The position numbers were made by a program, and so were the translations under genes. A DNA stretch of 7,586 nt, taken from positions 1-7,586 of the forward strand of contig JAGVKI010000163.1 in the NCBI GenBank assembly GCA_020050695.1, read 5' to 3'. Positions 1 to 6,427 of this stretch are shown in pieces. Under the pieces are notes generated by a model. That model was not told the DNA's origin, did no database searches, and saw only the letters and a list, made by a program, of their open reading frames with translations. Numbering within the stretch: position 1 is the stretch's first letter; the number at the start of each line of letters is the position of its first letter. The DNA comes from Alphaproteobacteria bacterium (GTDB taxonomy: Bacteria > Pseudomonadota > Alphaproteobacteria > Rickettsiales > SXRF01).

Positions 1-803
1 ACAATCACCGCGCAGTAGAGCGACGGGATATCAGCGGTCTTTCCCGGCAAGGTTCCAGGTACCACCACGGAGTATGCAGGCACGCGGCCATAGGTTACGC
101 TGCCGGTTTCTCGATCCACAATCTTGGTAGAGGCGCCAAGGAATACCCCCATGGAAATCACTGAGCCTTCTTCCACCACTACACCTTCTGCCACTTCGCT
201 GCGCGCACCAATAAAGCAATTATCTTCAATAATAACCGGGCCAGCCTGCAATGGCTCGAGTACCCCGCCAATACCGGTGCCGCCGGAGATATGGCAATGC
301 TTGCCAATCTGCGCGCAGGAACCGATGGTCGCCCAGGTATCCACCATGGTGCCCTCGCCCACATAAGCGCCAACATTTACAAAGCTTGGCATAAGGACAA
401 CATCCTTGGCGATATAGGCAGAGTGGCGCACAATCGCACCTGGAACGGCGCGGAAGCCAGCCTGCTGGAAGCGCATTATATCCCAGCCTGTGAACTTGGA
501 GCGCACCTTGTCATACCACATGGCGTTACCTTTGGAGCCATAATTGGCGCCGCTATCGATCAGATCCATGTCGAACAGGCGGAAAGAAAGCAGCACGGCT
601 TTTTTCAACCACGGATTGACCTGCCACTCACTGCCTATTTTCTCAGCGACGCGCAGGCTGCCGTTATCGAGCGCCTTGAGCGCTTCCTTTACTGCATCGC
701 GCACTTCGCCGCGTGTGGCGGAACTGATAGACTGGCGATCTTCCCAGGCCTGTTCAATGATGGTTTGCAGATTGCTGGTTTCAAGCTTTGCAGCGGAGGT
801 CAT
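1..803 (-). CDS. dapD: 2,3,4,5-tetrahydropyridine-2,6-dicarboxylate N-succinyltransferase, 3' end cut by window
   Basis: DapD transfers a succinyl group from succinyl-CoA to tetrahydrodipicolinate in the succinylase branch of the lysine/meso-diaminopimelate pathway, in the cytoplasm. The 267 visible residues have an N-terminal helical domain (about 1-110) with the motif [12 protein letters not shown] near 63-74, followed by a left-handed beta-helix of hexapeptide repeats (about 118-250). Strong family motifs are [19 protein letters not shown] (151-169), [11 protein letters not shown] (179-189), [10 protein letters not shown] (195-204) and SLYCAVI at the edge. By alignment with the E. coli enzyme, the catalytic acids are D155 and E203, 48 residues apart as in E. 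coli. About 20 C-terminal residues lie beyond base 1. The start is well set: AAAGGA lies 7 bases upstream and the folC stop is 15 bases away. It is the last visible gene of the folK-folP-folC-dapD run. Identity is very secure. Confidence 0.97.
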   Translation of the reverse strand, partial: MTSAAKLETSNLQTIIEQAWEDRQSISSATRGEVRDAVKEALKALDNGSLRVAEKIGSEWQVNPWLKKAVLLSFRLFDMDLIDSGANYGSKGNAMWYDKVRSKFTGWDIMRFQQAGFRAVPGAIVRHSAYIAKDVVLMPSFVNVGAYVGEGTMVDTWATIGSCAQIGKHCHISGGTGIGGVLEPLQAGPVIIEDNCFIGARSEVAEGVVVEEGSVISMGVFLGASTKIVDRETGSVTYGRVPAYSVVVPGTLPGKTADIPSLYCAVI

Positions 804-810
804 AGTTGGT

Positions 811-816
811 TCCTTT
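811..816 (-). promoter_or_regulatory. Ribosome binding site of dapD
   Basis: Read on the minus strand this is AAAGGA, 7 bases before the dapD ATG and inside the 15-base gap after the folC stop codon. It fixes the dapD start. It also shows that dapD can be initiated independently, unlike folP and folC, whose starts overlap the preceding stop codons. Confidence 0.75.
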
Positions 817-818
817 AT

Positions 819-2105
819 TTAAGCGGCGGCAAGCACTTTGCCTGCAAGGTAGAGTGAGCCACAGATACATACAGTAGCTGGTGTTTTTACATGCTGGGCT
901 ATGGTTTGCAACGCAATTTCGACTGAAGGGGCGGTTTGCGCCTCAATATGGAGGCTTTTGGCTACCCCCTGCACGTCACTGGCCGTGCGGCTCATAGACT
1001 CACCCTCGATTTCCACGGCATACAGCGCCTTTACATGCGGGGCAATGGGGGTAAGGAACGCCTTGGCATCCTTATTTTTGAGCATGCCGCAGACAAGGTA
1101 TACATCCCTGCCCGACTGCTTTTGCGCCCAGTTTGCCAGCATCTGGCCGCCTTGCGGATTATGCCCGCCGTCAAGATACAGGTCAAAGCCAGCCGGAAGC
1201 TGCCTGTTATAAGGATGATGTGTCAAATGTTGCAGACGCGCTGCCCAATGGGTGTTTGCCAGCCCCTGCGTAATATGCGTATCGGTAATGTTATAGCGAT
1301 CTTGCATCACCTCAATGCAGGCAATGGCAGAGGCGGCATTGTCATACTGGAAGTCACCGGGAAGCGAGGGCTTTAGCTCCAGTTCGCGCTTGGCAGAGCG
1401 GTAAAATACCTTGCCATCGCGGTGCTCTACATGGAATTCATGGCCAAGGCGGGTAAGCGGCACGCCAAGTTCTGCCGCTTTTTTCTCAAGCACCGCAAGC
1501 GCCTCTGGGTCTTGCCTGCCAATCACGCAGGGTACGCCTTTTTTCATGATACCCGCCTTCTCGCCTGCAATAGCTGCCAGCGTAGTGCCAAGAAACTCCG
1601 TATGATCATAAGAAATCGGGGTAATGGCGGTAACCAGCGGTTTATCTACCACGTTAGTGGCGTCCAGCCTGCCGCCCATGCCGGTTTCCAGCAGCATGAC
1701 GTCAGCCGGTTTTTCTGCAAACACCAGAAATGCCAGCGCTGTTGTGGCTTCAAAAAACGTGGCGGGCTGCACGGCAAGCACCGATGCCAAATGCTGCACC
1801 ACATTTTGCAGATAGGCATTTTCCACCATTTTATTTTGTACGATCATGCGCTCGCGAAATTCTACCAGATGCGGCGATGTATAGCGGTGCACGCGGTAGC
1901 CAGCGGCCTCATAAACGGCGTAGAGATACGCCAGCAGCGAACCCTTGCCGTTGGTTCCGGCTACATGCACCACCGGCGGCAGGCGCTTATGCGGCGAGCC
2001 GAGCATGCTGAGCAGTCGGTGCATCCTGTCGAGCGACAGGTCAATACCCGCAATCAGCGGATGTTGCAGGCGGCTGAGGAATGCTTCTATCGGATCATTG
2101 GTCAT
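819..2105 (-). CDS. folC: Bifunctional dihydrofolate synthase / folylpolyglutamate synthase
   Basis: FolC uses ATP to add L-glutamate to dihydropteroate, giving dihydrofolate, and then further glutamates to reduced folates, in the cytoplasm. The 428 residues match the usual bacterial length. The N-terminal Mur-ligase-type ATPase domain carries the P-loop AGTNGKGS (49-56), YTSPHL (75-80), ETGMGGRLDATN (140-151) and DHTEFLGTTLAAIAGEKAGI (167-186). K183 in GEKAGI matches the lysine that is carbamylated in E. coli FolC. The C-terminal domain has HWAARLQ (286-292) and LDGGHNPQG (311-319), the glutamate-ligase signature. The ATG overlaps the folP stop as ATGA, so translation is probably coupled; no strong ribosome binding site precedes it. 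Lying directly after folP fits its role as the next step. Whether both activities are present cannot be told from sequence alone, but no separate folC-like gene is visible. Confidence 0.96.
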   Translation of the reverse strand: MTNDPIEAFLSRLQHPLIAGIDLSLDRMHRLLSMLGSPHKRLPPVVHVAGTNGKGSLLAYLYAVYEAAGYRVHRYTSPHLVEFRERMIVQNKMVENAYLQNVVQHLASVLAVQPATFFEATTALAFLVFAEKPADVMLLETGMGGRLDATNVVDKPLVTAITPISYDHTEFLGTTLAAIAGEKAGIMKKGVPCVIGRQDPEALAVLEKKAAELGVPLTRLGHEFHVEHRDGKVFYRSAKRELELKPSLPGDFQYDNAASAIACIEVMQDRYNITDTHITQGLANTHWAARLQHLTHHPYNRQLPAGFDLYLDGGHNPQGGQMLANWAQKQSGRDVYLVCGMLKNKDAKAFLTPIAPHVKALYAVEIEGESMSRTASDVQGVAKSLHIEAQTAPSVEIALQTIAQHVKTPATVCICGSLYLAGKVLAAA

Positions 2106-2899
2106 TTTTTTGACTTACGCAGTTCAATAAATAAATCACGGTGCGCAGTCACGTCATGCACACGCAGGAAATTCACCCCCTGCTGCACCAGATGCTGCGA
2201 TATGGCAATGGTTGCCTCATCACGGCTGAGCGCTGAATTCTCCGAAATCGCAGTAAGGCAGGATTTGCGCGAATGCCCAACATACAGCGGCACACCCAGT
2301 TCACGAAATTCGCCAATGCGATGGATGATCGCCAGCGATTGCAGGGTGTTTTTGCCAAAGCCAATACCCGGATCGAATATCAGGCGCTCCGGCTTAATAC
2401 CGGCGTTCACCAGCGACTGCATTTTTTCGCCCGCCCAGCTAAGCAGTTCGGTTACCACATCAAGCGATTCGTCCATCACCTCTTTGGGATCAGCCGGAAC
2501 GCCGAGCGAATGCATCACCACCAGCTGGCACTTGGATTTAGCTACCGCGTTGATCATTTCAGCACTGTTAAATCCAGACACGTCATTGATCATATCCACA
2601 CCTGCCGCAAGTGCTTTTTCAGCTGTTTTAGCATGGCGGGTATCAATGGAAAAACGGATATACGGCGTTTTTATCTCTTCAAGGCCGGCTATAACCGGGG
2701 CAAGGCGCTCCCATTCCTCCTGGGCATCCAGCGGCGTTGCGCCCGGGCGGGTGGACTCTGCGCCAATATCGATAATATCAGCCCCCTCTTTGATAAGCTG
2801 CTGCGCATGCGCCAGCGCCTTCTTTGGATCGATGAACTGCCCGCCATCCGAGAACGAATCCGGCGTTACGTTCAAAATGCCGACGATTTTAGGCGTCAT
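2102..2899 (-). CDS. folP: Dihydropteroate synthase (sulfonamide target)
   Basis: FolP condenses 6-hydroxymethyl-7,8-dihydropterin pyrophosphate with p-aminobenzoate to give 7,8-dihydropteroate; it is the enzyme inhibited by sulfonamides. The 265-residue TIM barrel shows all the pterin-binding signatures: GILNVTPDSFSDGG (7-20), DIGAESTRPG (44-53), DTRH (86-89), INDVSG (104-109), DPGIGFGK (176-183), GHSRKS (208-213) and RVHDV (246-250). Residues equivalent to the E. coli ligands are N10, D86, N105, D176, K212, R246 and H248. The segment after strand 5 reads VVMHSLGVPADP (127-138) instead of the MHMQG form of E. coli; as I recall, this variant occurs in FolP domains fused to FolK. The N-terminus is short, starting only nine residues before the first motif. 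Both ends overlap neighbours by four bases (ATGA with folK upstream and folC downstream), so it is the middle of a translationally coupled trio. Confidence 0.97.
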   Translation of the reverse strand: MTPKIVGILNVTPDSFSDGGQFIDPKKALAHAQQLIKEGADIIDIGAESTRPGATPLDAQEEWERLAPVIAGLEEIKTPYIRFSIDTRHAKTAEKALAAGVDMINDVSGFNSAEMINAVAKSKCQLVVMHSLGVPADPKEVMDESLDVVTELLSWAGEKMQSLVNAGIKPERLIFDPGIGFGKNTLQSLAIIHRIGEFRELGVPLYVGHSRKSCLTAISENSALSRDEATIAISQHLVQQGVNFLRVHDVTAHRDLFIELRKSKK

Positions 2900-3414
2900 A
2901 GGCCCAGTTCCCCTATATCCACCAGTGCATCGCAGGGTTTGAATCCCTTGGCTGCTGCAATATCAAACGCACGCCAGCCCTTATAGGTTCCCTCCAGCGG
3001 GTATTTCCAGTCTGGCGCAATATCCACCAGCGGCAGCAGCGCAAAATCGCGGTTGAGCAGTTCATGATGGGGAATATTCAGAGCCGGGGTTTCCAGCGTG
3101 ACGTCGTCTATTGCCAGAATATCTATATCAATCTCCCTTGGCCCCCAGAAACCGCGCACCTGACGGCCCATATCGCGCTCAACGCGCTTGAGTTCCGCCA
3201 GAAGATCATCAGGGGAGAGCGAGGACTGGCCGCTGATGGCCATATTAAGGAAAGGCTTGTTCCATTCGGCCGGGGCATCGGCGGGCAGCAAAGCGCTTGA
3301 TTCGAACACATGCGAGAGCCTTATGCCCGATACACAGGCGGAGAGGCGTGCTATCGCACGGCGCAGGTAATCCTTGCGCTCTCCCATATTACTGCCTAAC
3401 CCTAAAATAATCAT
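2896..3414 (-). CDS. folK: 6-hydroxymethyl-7,8-dihydropterin pyrophosphokinase
   Basis: FolK transfers pyrophosphate from ATP to 6-hydroxymethyl-7,8-dihydropterin, supplying the pterin substrate of FolP. From this start the protein has 172 residues. It opens with MIILGLGSNMGER, where the family normally begins, then has FLNMAISG (about 55-62), WGPREIDIDIL (about 90-100) with the paired metal-binding aspartates of the DIDI motif, and the closing PHHELLNRDFALLPLVDIAPDW (115-136). An in-frame ATG at 3459 would add 15 unrelated-looking residues (MALRFLRQ...). It has a weak AAGG ten bases upstream, while the 3414 ATG lacks a clear ribosome binding site. I prefer 3414 because family alignments begin there and a candidate promoter would start transcripts near 3458; 3459 remains possible. 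FolK heads the minus-strand operon and overlaps folP by four bases. Confidence 0.95.
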   Translation of the reverse strand: MIILGLGSNMGERKDYLRRAIARLSACVSGIRLSHVFESSALLPADAPAEWNKPFLNMAISGQSSLSPDDLLAELKRVERDMGRQVRGFWGPREIDIDILAIDDVTLETPALNIPHHELLNRDFALLPLVDIAPDWKYPLEGTYKGWRAFDIAAAKGFKPCDALVDIGELGL

Positions 3415-3464
3415 ATGCCGTACATCATTGTTATGTTGACGTAGAAAGCGTAAGGCCATAAGTC

Positions 3465-3494
3465 ACTAGCCTTGAACGTTAACCTATCTATCAA
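3465..3494 (-). promoter_or_regulatory. Candidate promoter of the folK-folP-folC-dapD operon
   Basis: On the minus strand TTGATA (3489-3494, five of six bases matching TTGACA) is followed after 18 bases by GCTAGT (3465-3470, three of six matching TATAAT). A start point near 3458 would leave a leader of about 44 bases before the preferred folK start. The -10 box is poor, so this is only the best candidate seen in the short divergent gap. Confidence 0.3.
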
Positions 3495-3515
3495 AGCGAC
3501 AGCAGAAGATACAAT
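3488..3515 (+). promoter_or_regulatory. Candidate promoter of pabC
   Basis: TACAAT (3510-3515) matches five of six bases of the sigma-70 -10 consensus and ends six bases before the pabC ATG. A weak CTATCA (3488-3493, three of six) lies 16 bases upstream as a possible -35 box. The predicted start point falls at or within a base or so of 3522, the A of the ATG, which would give a leaderless mRNA. There is no good ribosome binding site to argue otherwise. Confidence 0.4.
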
Positions 3516-3521
3516 AGAATT

Positions 3522-4382
3522 ATGGCATCGGTTATCATCAACAGCCAGCTGCTCCCCGAGGAGCAGGCACATATCCCCATTTCCGACCGCGGTTTCCGCT
3601 ACGGTGACGGGGTGTTTGAGACCATAGCGGTACAGGGCGGCGTACCTTACCAGTTTGAAGTCCATATCGAGCGCCTGACCAAAGGCCTGGCTGCACTTAA
3701 AATTGCTTTTGATGCGCAGACGCTTGCCGCTCAGGCAAAGCAGTTGCTCAGGGCAAATGATGTAAAAGAAGGCCTGCTGCGCATTCAGGTAACCCGCGGA
3801 AGCGGTAGCCGTGGCTATTTGCCTGAAAAAAATGCCGCAACTGGCGCATTATGTGTGCTTGAAACCATGCCTATGCCGCAGATTTCCGGCAAACCCGCCA
3901 CGTTATGGCAGACCCGCTATACCAAGCCATCGCCTAAATCGCTTCCCGTGCAGTTCAAGCTGTGCCAGGGGCTGAACTCGATTCTGGCGCGTATGGATGC
4001 CGATGAGAATAACTGCTTCGACGCACTCCTGTGCAATGAGCAGAAGCATGTGTGCGAAACCAGTTCGGGCAATATATTCTGGGTGAAGGACAAAATTCTA
4101 TTCACCCCCGCCATTGCCTGCGGTGTGCTCGAAGGCTCGATGCGCAGCGCTATTTTGCGCCTGTCCCCCTGGCGCGTGCAGGAAGTGGACGCCACCGCCG
4201 GGCAGATGACCCGTGCCGACGCGGTGTTTATCAGCAATGTCGCCTGGAAAGTCCTCGCCGTAAACGAGATCAAGCCGCAAGGCATTCACTGGAACAGCGA
4301 AGCTCTGGCCGCTGAGATGCACGCCCTGATAGAGCAGGATATCGCGTCTTATACCCAGCAGCACGCAGGCCAGTGGCTTTAA
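3522..4382 (+). CDS. pabC: Fold-type IV PLP aminotransferase family, probable aminodeoxychorismate lyase
   Basis: PabC removes pyruvate from 4-amino-4-deoxychorismate to release p-aminobenzoate. The 286-residue protein is a class IV PLP enzyme: SDRGFRYGDGVFET (21-34), the ring-clamp arginine region HIERL (48-52), VTRGSGSRGY (90-99), QFKLCQGLNSILARM (144-158) containing the probable Schiff-base lysine K146, ETSSGNIFW (179-187) and GVLEGSMR (201-208), which contacts the PLP phosphate. VTRGSGSRGY closely resembles VISRGSGGRGY of E. coli PabC. The family also includes D-amino-acid and branched-chain aminotransferases, which the sequence alone does not fully exclude. The folKPC operon on one side and pabB on the other strongly favour PabC. 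It is the first gene of the plus-strand group, diverging from folK. No good ribosome binding site precedes the ATG and a -10-like TACAAT ends six bases before it, so it may be translated leaderless. Confidence 0.85.
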   Translation: MASVIINSQLLPEEQAHIPISDRGFRYGDGVFETIAVQGGVPYQFEVHIERLTKGLAALKIAFDAQTLAAQAKQLLRANDVKEGLLRIQVTRGSGSRGYLPEKNAATGALCVLETMPMPQISGKPATLWQTRYTKPSPKSLPVQFKLCQGLNSILARMDADENNCFDALLCNEQKHVCETSSGNIFWVKDKILFTPAIACGVLEGSMRSAILRLSPWRVQEVDATAGQMTRADAVFISNVAWKVLAVNEIKPQGIHWNSEALAAEMHALIEQDIASYTQQHAGQWL

Positions 4383-4403
4383 TAGCCCTGCTGCCATCTT
4401 TTC

Positions 4404-4433
4404 TTGTCTACTGATACTGCTTTCCTGTACACA
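4404..4433 (+). promoter_or_regulatory. Weak candidate promoter for the 550-residue unknown gene
   Basis: TTGTCT (4404-4409) and TACACA (4428-4433) are separated by 18 bases in the 84-base gap after pabC. The start point would be near 4440, about 27 bases before the ATG. Both boxes match the consensus only partly (four of six each). The gene could equally be read through from pabC, since no convincing terminator lies between them. Confidence 0.25.
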
Positions 4434-4452
4434 TACTCCGTCACGCTTTTTT

Positions 4453-4458
4453 AAAGGA
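4453..4458 (+). promoter_or_regulatory. Ribosome binding site of the 550-residue unknown gene
   Basis: AAAGGA lies 8 bases before the ATG at 4467. It is a strong site with good spacing and supports this start, which also places the hydrophobic anchor at the extreme N-terminus as expected. Confidence 0.7.
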
Positions 4459-4466
4459 TATATCCC

Positions 4467-6119
4467 ATGCGCACAATGATTCTGCTGTGTGTTTCCGTTT
4501 TTGCTGTGTTGATCGCATTTGGCTACAGCATCCAATGGTATATCCAGTCCAATGCCATGCTCTCTGCCGTGGAAAGTGGCATTGCGCGCATTAACGAAAA
4601 GCAGCCATACATTACCTATGACGCACTTGAGAAATCAGGCTTCCCATCAAATATCAATATATCCATTGTGAACCCGCGCTTTAAAGGCCGCGTGGATGAG
4701 TTCATCAAACAGTTCGCCAAGGCCGACGCGCCTGCCATGCAATCATGGAATGAAGACAGTTCCGTTCAGGGCAATATCACCATGGGTGTCAACCTGTTTG
4801 CCAACCGCTATACCCTTATCATCAATGGCAATTCGCAAAGCAACAGCACCATCGGCGGCACCAACTACCGCTCAGCCAGCCAGCAGAACGGCCCGGTCAT
4901 GTGCAATGTGCAGCTGGCCAACCAGATGGGCATCTTCGATACGTTCTGGGACTTCAGTGCACTCAGCCAGTATGACGGCAAAGCACTGCTGAAAGACCTG
5001 CGCCTGCTGGATTGCAATGGCAGCGGCTATACCGTACGCGATACCGCCACGCAGGATATACTGATGAATGATGGGCCAATGCGCTTCTTTATCAGCAGCG
5101 AGGAAGGAACGGGCGAAAACACCCGAAAACTGCGCACCTATGTAAAACTGACAGATTCAGAGGTTACCCCCAAGGGGGATGGCCTGATCAATGCGTATAT
5201 GGGGGCATTATTTCCCGGCAGTTCGGCCACTCCCAGCCCTTCGGCTTACGGCAAGCGCAATGTTGAGGTGGACTTCAGCTATGACGGCACCACCAATTTT
5301 GAACAGAATTTAAAGGCCACGCCTATTGCAGCGCATCTGAACAATTTCAGCCTGTCCAACCAGCTGTACCAGTCCAAAGGCAGCGCCCATTATACCAACG
5401 GCGCCGATCCCAAAGGCCGCGCCACCAAACTGAATTTCTCCTTTGAATCCAGCTACGGCCCGCAATACGACGCCATGCTGCACGAAACCGTGCGCGGCTT
5501 TATCCTGCAGCTTTATTCGCCGTTTGTACCGCAGCCCGCGCATGTGCAGCCGATTATTCGTAAATACCGCGCCGATGAACTCTACAAGATCGTACAGCCC
5601 GCTATTCCCAGCATGCATTCCATGGGCAAGCTTACCCAGGCGCTGGATTTTACCTATAACGGGAATGATACCATCACGGATGGTGACATTGTCTTTAACA
5701 ACCTCAATTTTTCAGCAGCGCCTTACGGCCTGAGCGGACGCGGCAGCATAAAGCTGACTGAAACCCAACCTGTTCCTGCCTCCAACATACTTCTGACCTG
5801 CAGCAATTGCCCGCGCATGATCGATGATATTACGGATTATTCGCTGCGCCTGGAGCGGGTGTTCAATATGCTGGCCGAACAGCCTGCCCCGGTATCGCTT
5901 ATCAGCCCGCAGCAGACCAATGGCCTTAAAAACTTTCTGACTGCGCTGGCTGCAACACCTGCGGATGCTGCCGATAAAGACAGCTTCAACTACACGATTG
6001 TAAGCGATGGCGCTTCAAGCATTACCATCAACGGCAAGCGAATGGATGAAGTGCTGGTTATGTATAATCAGGCTATTTCGCAGGAAGCACCGCCAGTACT
6101 GGCCCCGCTGGCACCTTAA
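4467..6119 (+). CDS. Membrane-anchored exported protein of unknown function (550 residues)
   Basis: I do not recognise this gene securely. The protein starts with a single hydrophobic segment (about 4-26, ILLCVSVFAVLIAFGY) after a short basic end, with no clear signal peptidase site, so it is probably a signal anchor with the rest in the periplasm. Residues 48-71 read YITYDALEKSGFP...IVNPRF; an anchor followed by a tyrosine-rich stretch, SGFP and a beta-rich body recalls the proteobacterial DUF2125 and DUF945 families, a resemblance not confirmed. The body is rich in N, S, T and alternating hydrophobics, as in large beta-sheet domains. There are cysteines in VMCNVQL, LLDCNG and the CxxC motif LTCSNCP, which could form disulfides in the periplasm. 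The C-terminus ends APPVLAPLAP. It has a strong ribosome binding site and sits between pabC and pabB with no evident link to folate. Codon use looks like its neighbours. Its stop codon lies in the first unit of a tandem repeat. Confidence 0.9.
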   Translation: MRTMILLCVSVFAVLIAFGYSIQWYIQSNAMLSAVESGIARINEKQPYITYDALEKSGFPSNINISIVNPRFKGRVDEFIKQFAKADAPAMQSWNEDSSVQGNITMGVNLFANRYTLIINGNSQSNSTIGGTNYRSASQQNGPVMCNVQLANQMGIFDTFWDFSALSQYDGKALLKDLRLLDCNGSGYTVRDTATQDILMNDGPMRFFISSEEGTGENTRKLRTYVKLTDSEVTPKGDGLINAYMGALFPGSSATPSPSAYGKRNVEVDFSYDGTTNFEQNLKATPIAAHLNNFSLSNQLYQSKGSAHYTNGADPKGRATKLNFSFESSYGPQYDAMLHETVRGFILQLYSPFVPQPAHVQPIIRKYRADELYKIVQPAIPSMHSMGKLTQALDFTYNGNDTITDGDIVFNNLNFSAAPYGLSGRGSIKLTETQPVPASNILLTCSNCPRMIDDITDYSLRLERVFNMLAEQPAPVSLISPQQTNGLKNFLTALAATPADAADKDSFNYTIVSDGASSITINGKRMDEVLVMYNQAISQEAPPVLAPLAP

Positions 6120-6162
6120 TTCTGCACCTTAATCTGGCACCTTAATCTGGCACCTTTTAAGG
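6111..6162. repeat. 13-base tandem repeat, three copies plus a partial fourth
   Basis: Units start at 6111, 6124, 6137 and 6150. The core is GCACCTTAATCTG; the second and third copies are identical, the first ends TTCT instead of TCTG, and the fourth keeps only GCACCTT before diverging. The first copy encodes the last residues and TAA stop of the 550-residue protein. The fourth holds the stop codon of the 74-residue minus-strand gene. The array therefore fills the whole 37-base gap between two convergent genes. Each unit carries TAA, so duplication adds stops without lengthening the protein. The units are direct repeats and do not form a hairpin. Confidence 0.9.
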
Positions 6163-6381
6163 ATGAGGAAAATCACCCGCAGGCCTAGGCGGGCCTGCTT
6201 CCTCGCCGGGCGCAAGTTCGCGCACTTCCACGTGATAGCTTGCCTTGAGCATCTGCGCTTCCCGCATGACCTGCTCTAAACTCTGTTTATCCAGCAACTT
6301 AGGAATATCCTGCGGCGCGACACGCCACTTGTGCTTCCAAAATCCCAGTATTTTATTGAAAAATAGTTGTAACGGTTTCAT
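6157..6381 (-). CDS. Small protein of unknown function (74 residues)
   Basis: I do not recognise this gene. The protein begins with a basic, aromatic, possibly amphipathic stretch (MKPLQLFFNKILGFWKHKW, 1-19), continues with a helical, charged middle (LLDKQSLEQVMREAQMLKASY, about 29-49) and ends in a proline- and glycine-rich tail (ELAPGEEAGPPRPAGDFPHP). The first part could lie against a membrane, but no full transmembrane segment is present. Support for a real gene is positional: it fills the only sizeable space between the 550-residue gene and pabB, no conserved frame competes on the other strand, GAGG lies four bases before the ATG (rather close), and promoter-like boxes with 17-base spacing lie just upstream. 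It is convergent with the 550-residue gene and divergent from pabB. A chance open frame is still possible. Confidence 0.62.
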   Translation of the reverse strand: MKPLQLFFNKILGFWKHKWRVAPQDIPKLLDKQSLEQVMREAQMLKASYHVEVRELAPGEEAGPPRPAGDFPHP

Positions 6382-6386
6382 ATAGC
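6356..6386 (+). promoter_or_regulatory. Candidate promoter of pabB
   Basis: TTGAAA (6356-6361, five of six bases of TTGACA) is followed by CATATA after 17 bases (6379-6384) or TATAGC after 19 bases (6381-6386). A start point near 6392 would leave a leader of about 24 bases carrying AGCAGG before the TTG start of pabB. The boxes lie in the first codons and leader of the divergent 74-residue gene. Confidence 0.4.
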
Positions 6387-6398
6387 CTCGAACGCATT

Positions 6399-6427
6399 AA
6401 CATAGCAGGCTGCCGTTGACCTCGCAA
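6399..6427 (-). promoter_or_regulatory. Candidate promoter of the 74-residue gene
   Basis: On the minus strand TTGCGA (6422-6427) and TATGTT (6399-6404) are 17 bases apart, each matching four of six consensus bases. A start point near 6392 leaves about ten bases before the ATG at 6381, including GAGG. The boxes overlap the ribosome binding site and first codons of pabB, so the two divergent transcripts would overlap very little or compete. Confidence 0.4.
6404..6409 (+). promoter_or_regulatory. Ribosome binding site that decides the pabB start
   Basis: AGCAGG lies 6 bases before a TTG at 6416. The in-frame ATG at 6443 has only CCCTACCCTTAGTC before it, with no ribosome binding site. This favours TTG as the pabB start codon. 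Confidence 0.5.

Noticed and set aside
291..857. A 188-codon plus-strand open frame opposite dapD
   Set aside because: dapD on the minus strand is unmistakable throughout, and this frame has no family features.
1422..2942. A 506-codon open frame on the plus strand antisense to folC and folP
   Set aside because: It crosses the boundary between two highly conserved minus-strand genes, has a shadow-like composition (rich in Ser, Arg, Cys, His), shows no recognisable domain and has no convincing ribosome binding site. The length is explained by codon bias of the genes opposite.
3415..3521. Riboswitch or structured leader in the folK-pabC divergent gap (for example a tetrahydrofolate riboswitch)
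   Set aside because: The gap is too short for a known folate riboswitch on either strand, and I see no conserved core or strong pairing.
4365..4402. Stem-loop around the pabC stop codon followed by T-rich sequence (possible rho-independent terminator)
   Set aside because: Only two 4-base stems (GCAG/CTGC and GGCT/AGCC) with a 6-base bulge form, and the T-rich part starts several bases later and is interrupted by C. Too weak to call.
6179..6198. Inverted repeat GCAGGCC-TAGGCG-GGCCTGC as a terminator for the 550-residue gene
   Set aside because: The 7-base stem is real, but it is followed by only TTCCTC on the plus strand and lies within the coding region of the 74-residue gene (its Gly/Pro-rich tail). 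Without a T tract I do not call it a terminator.
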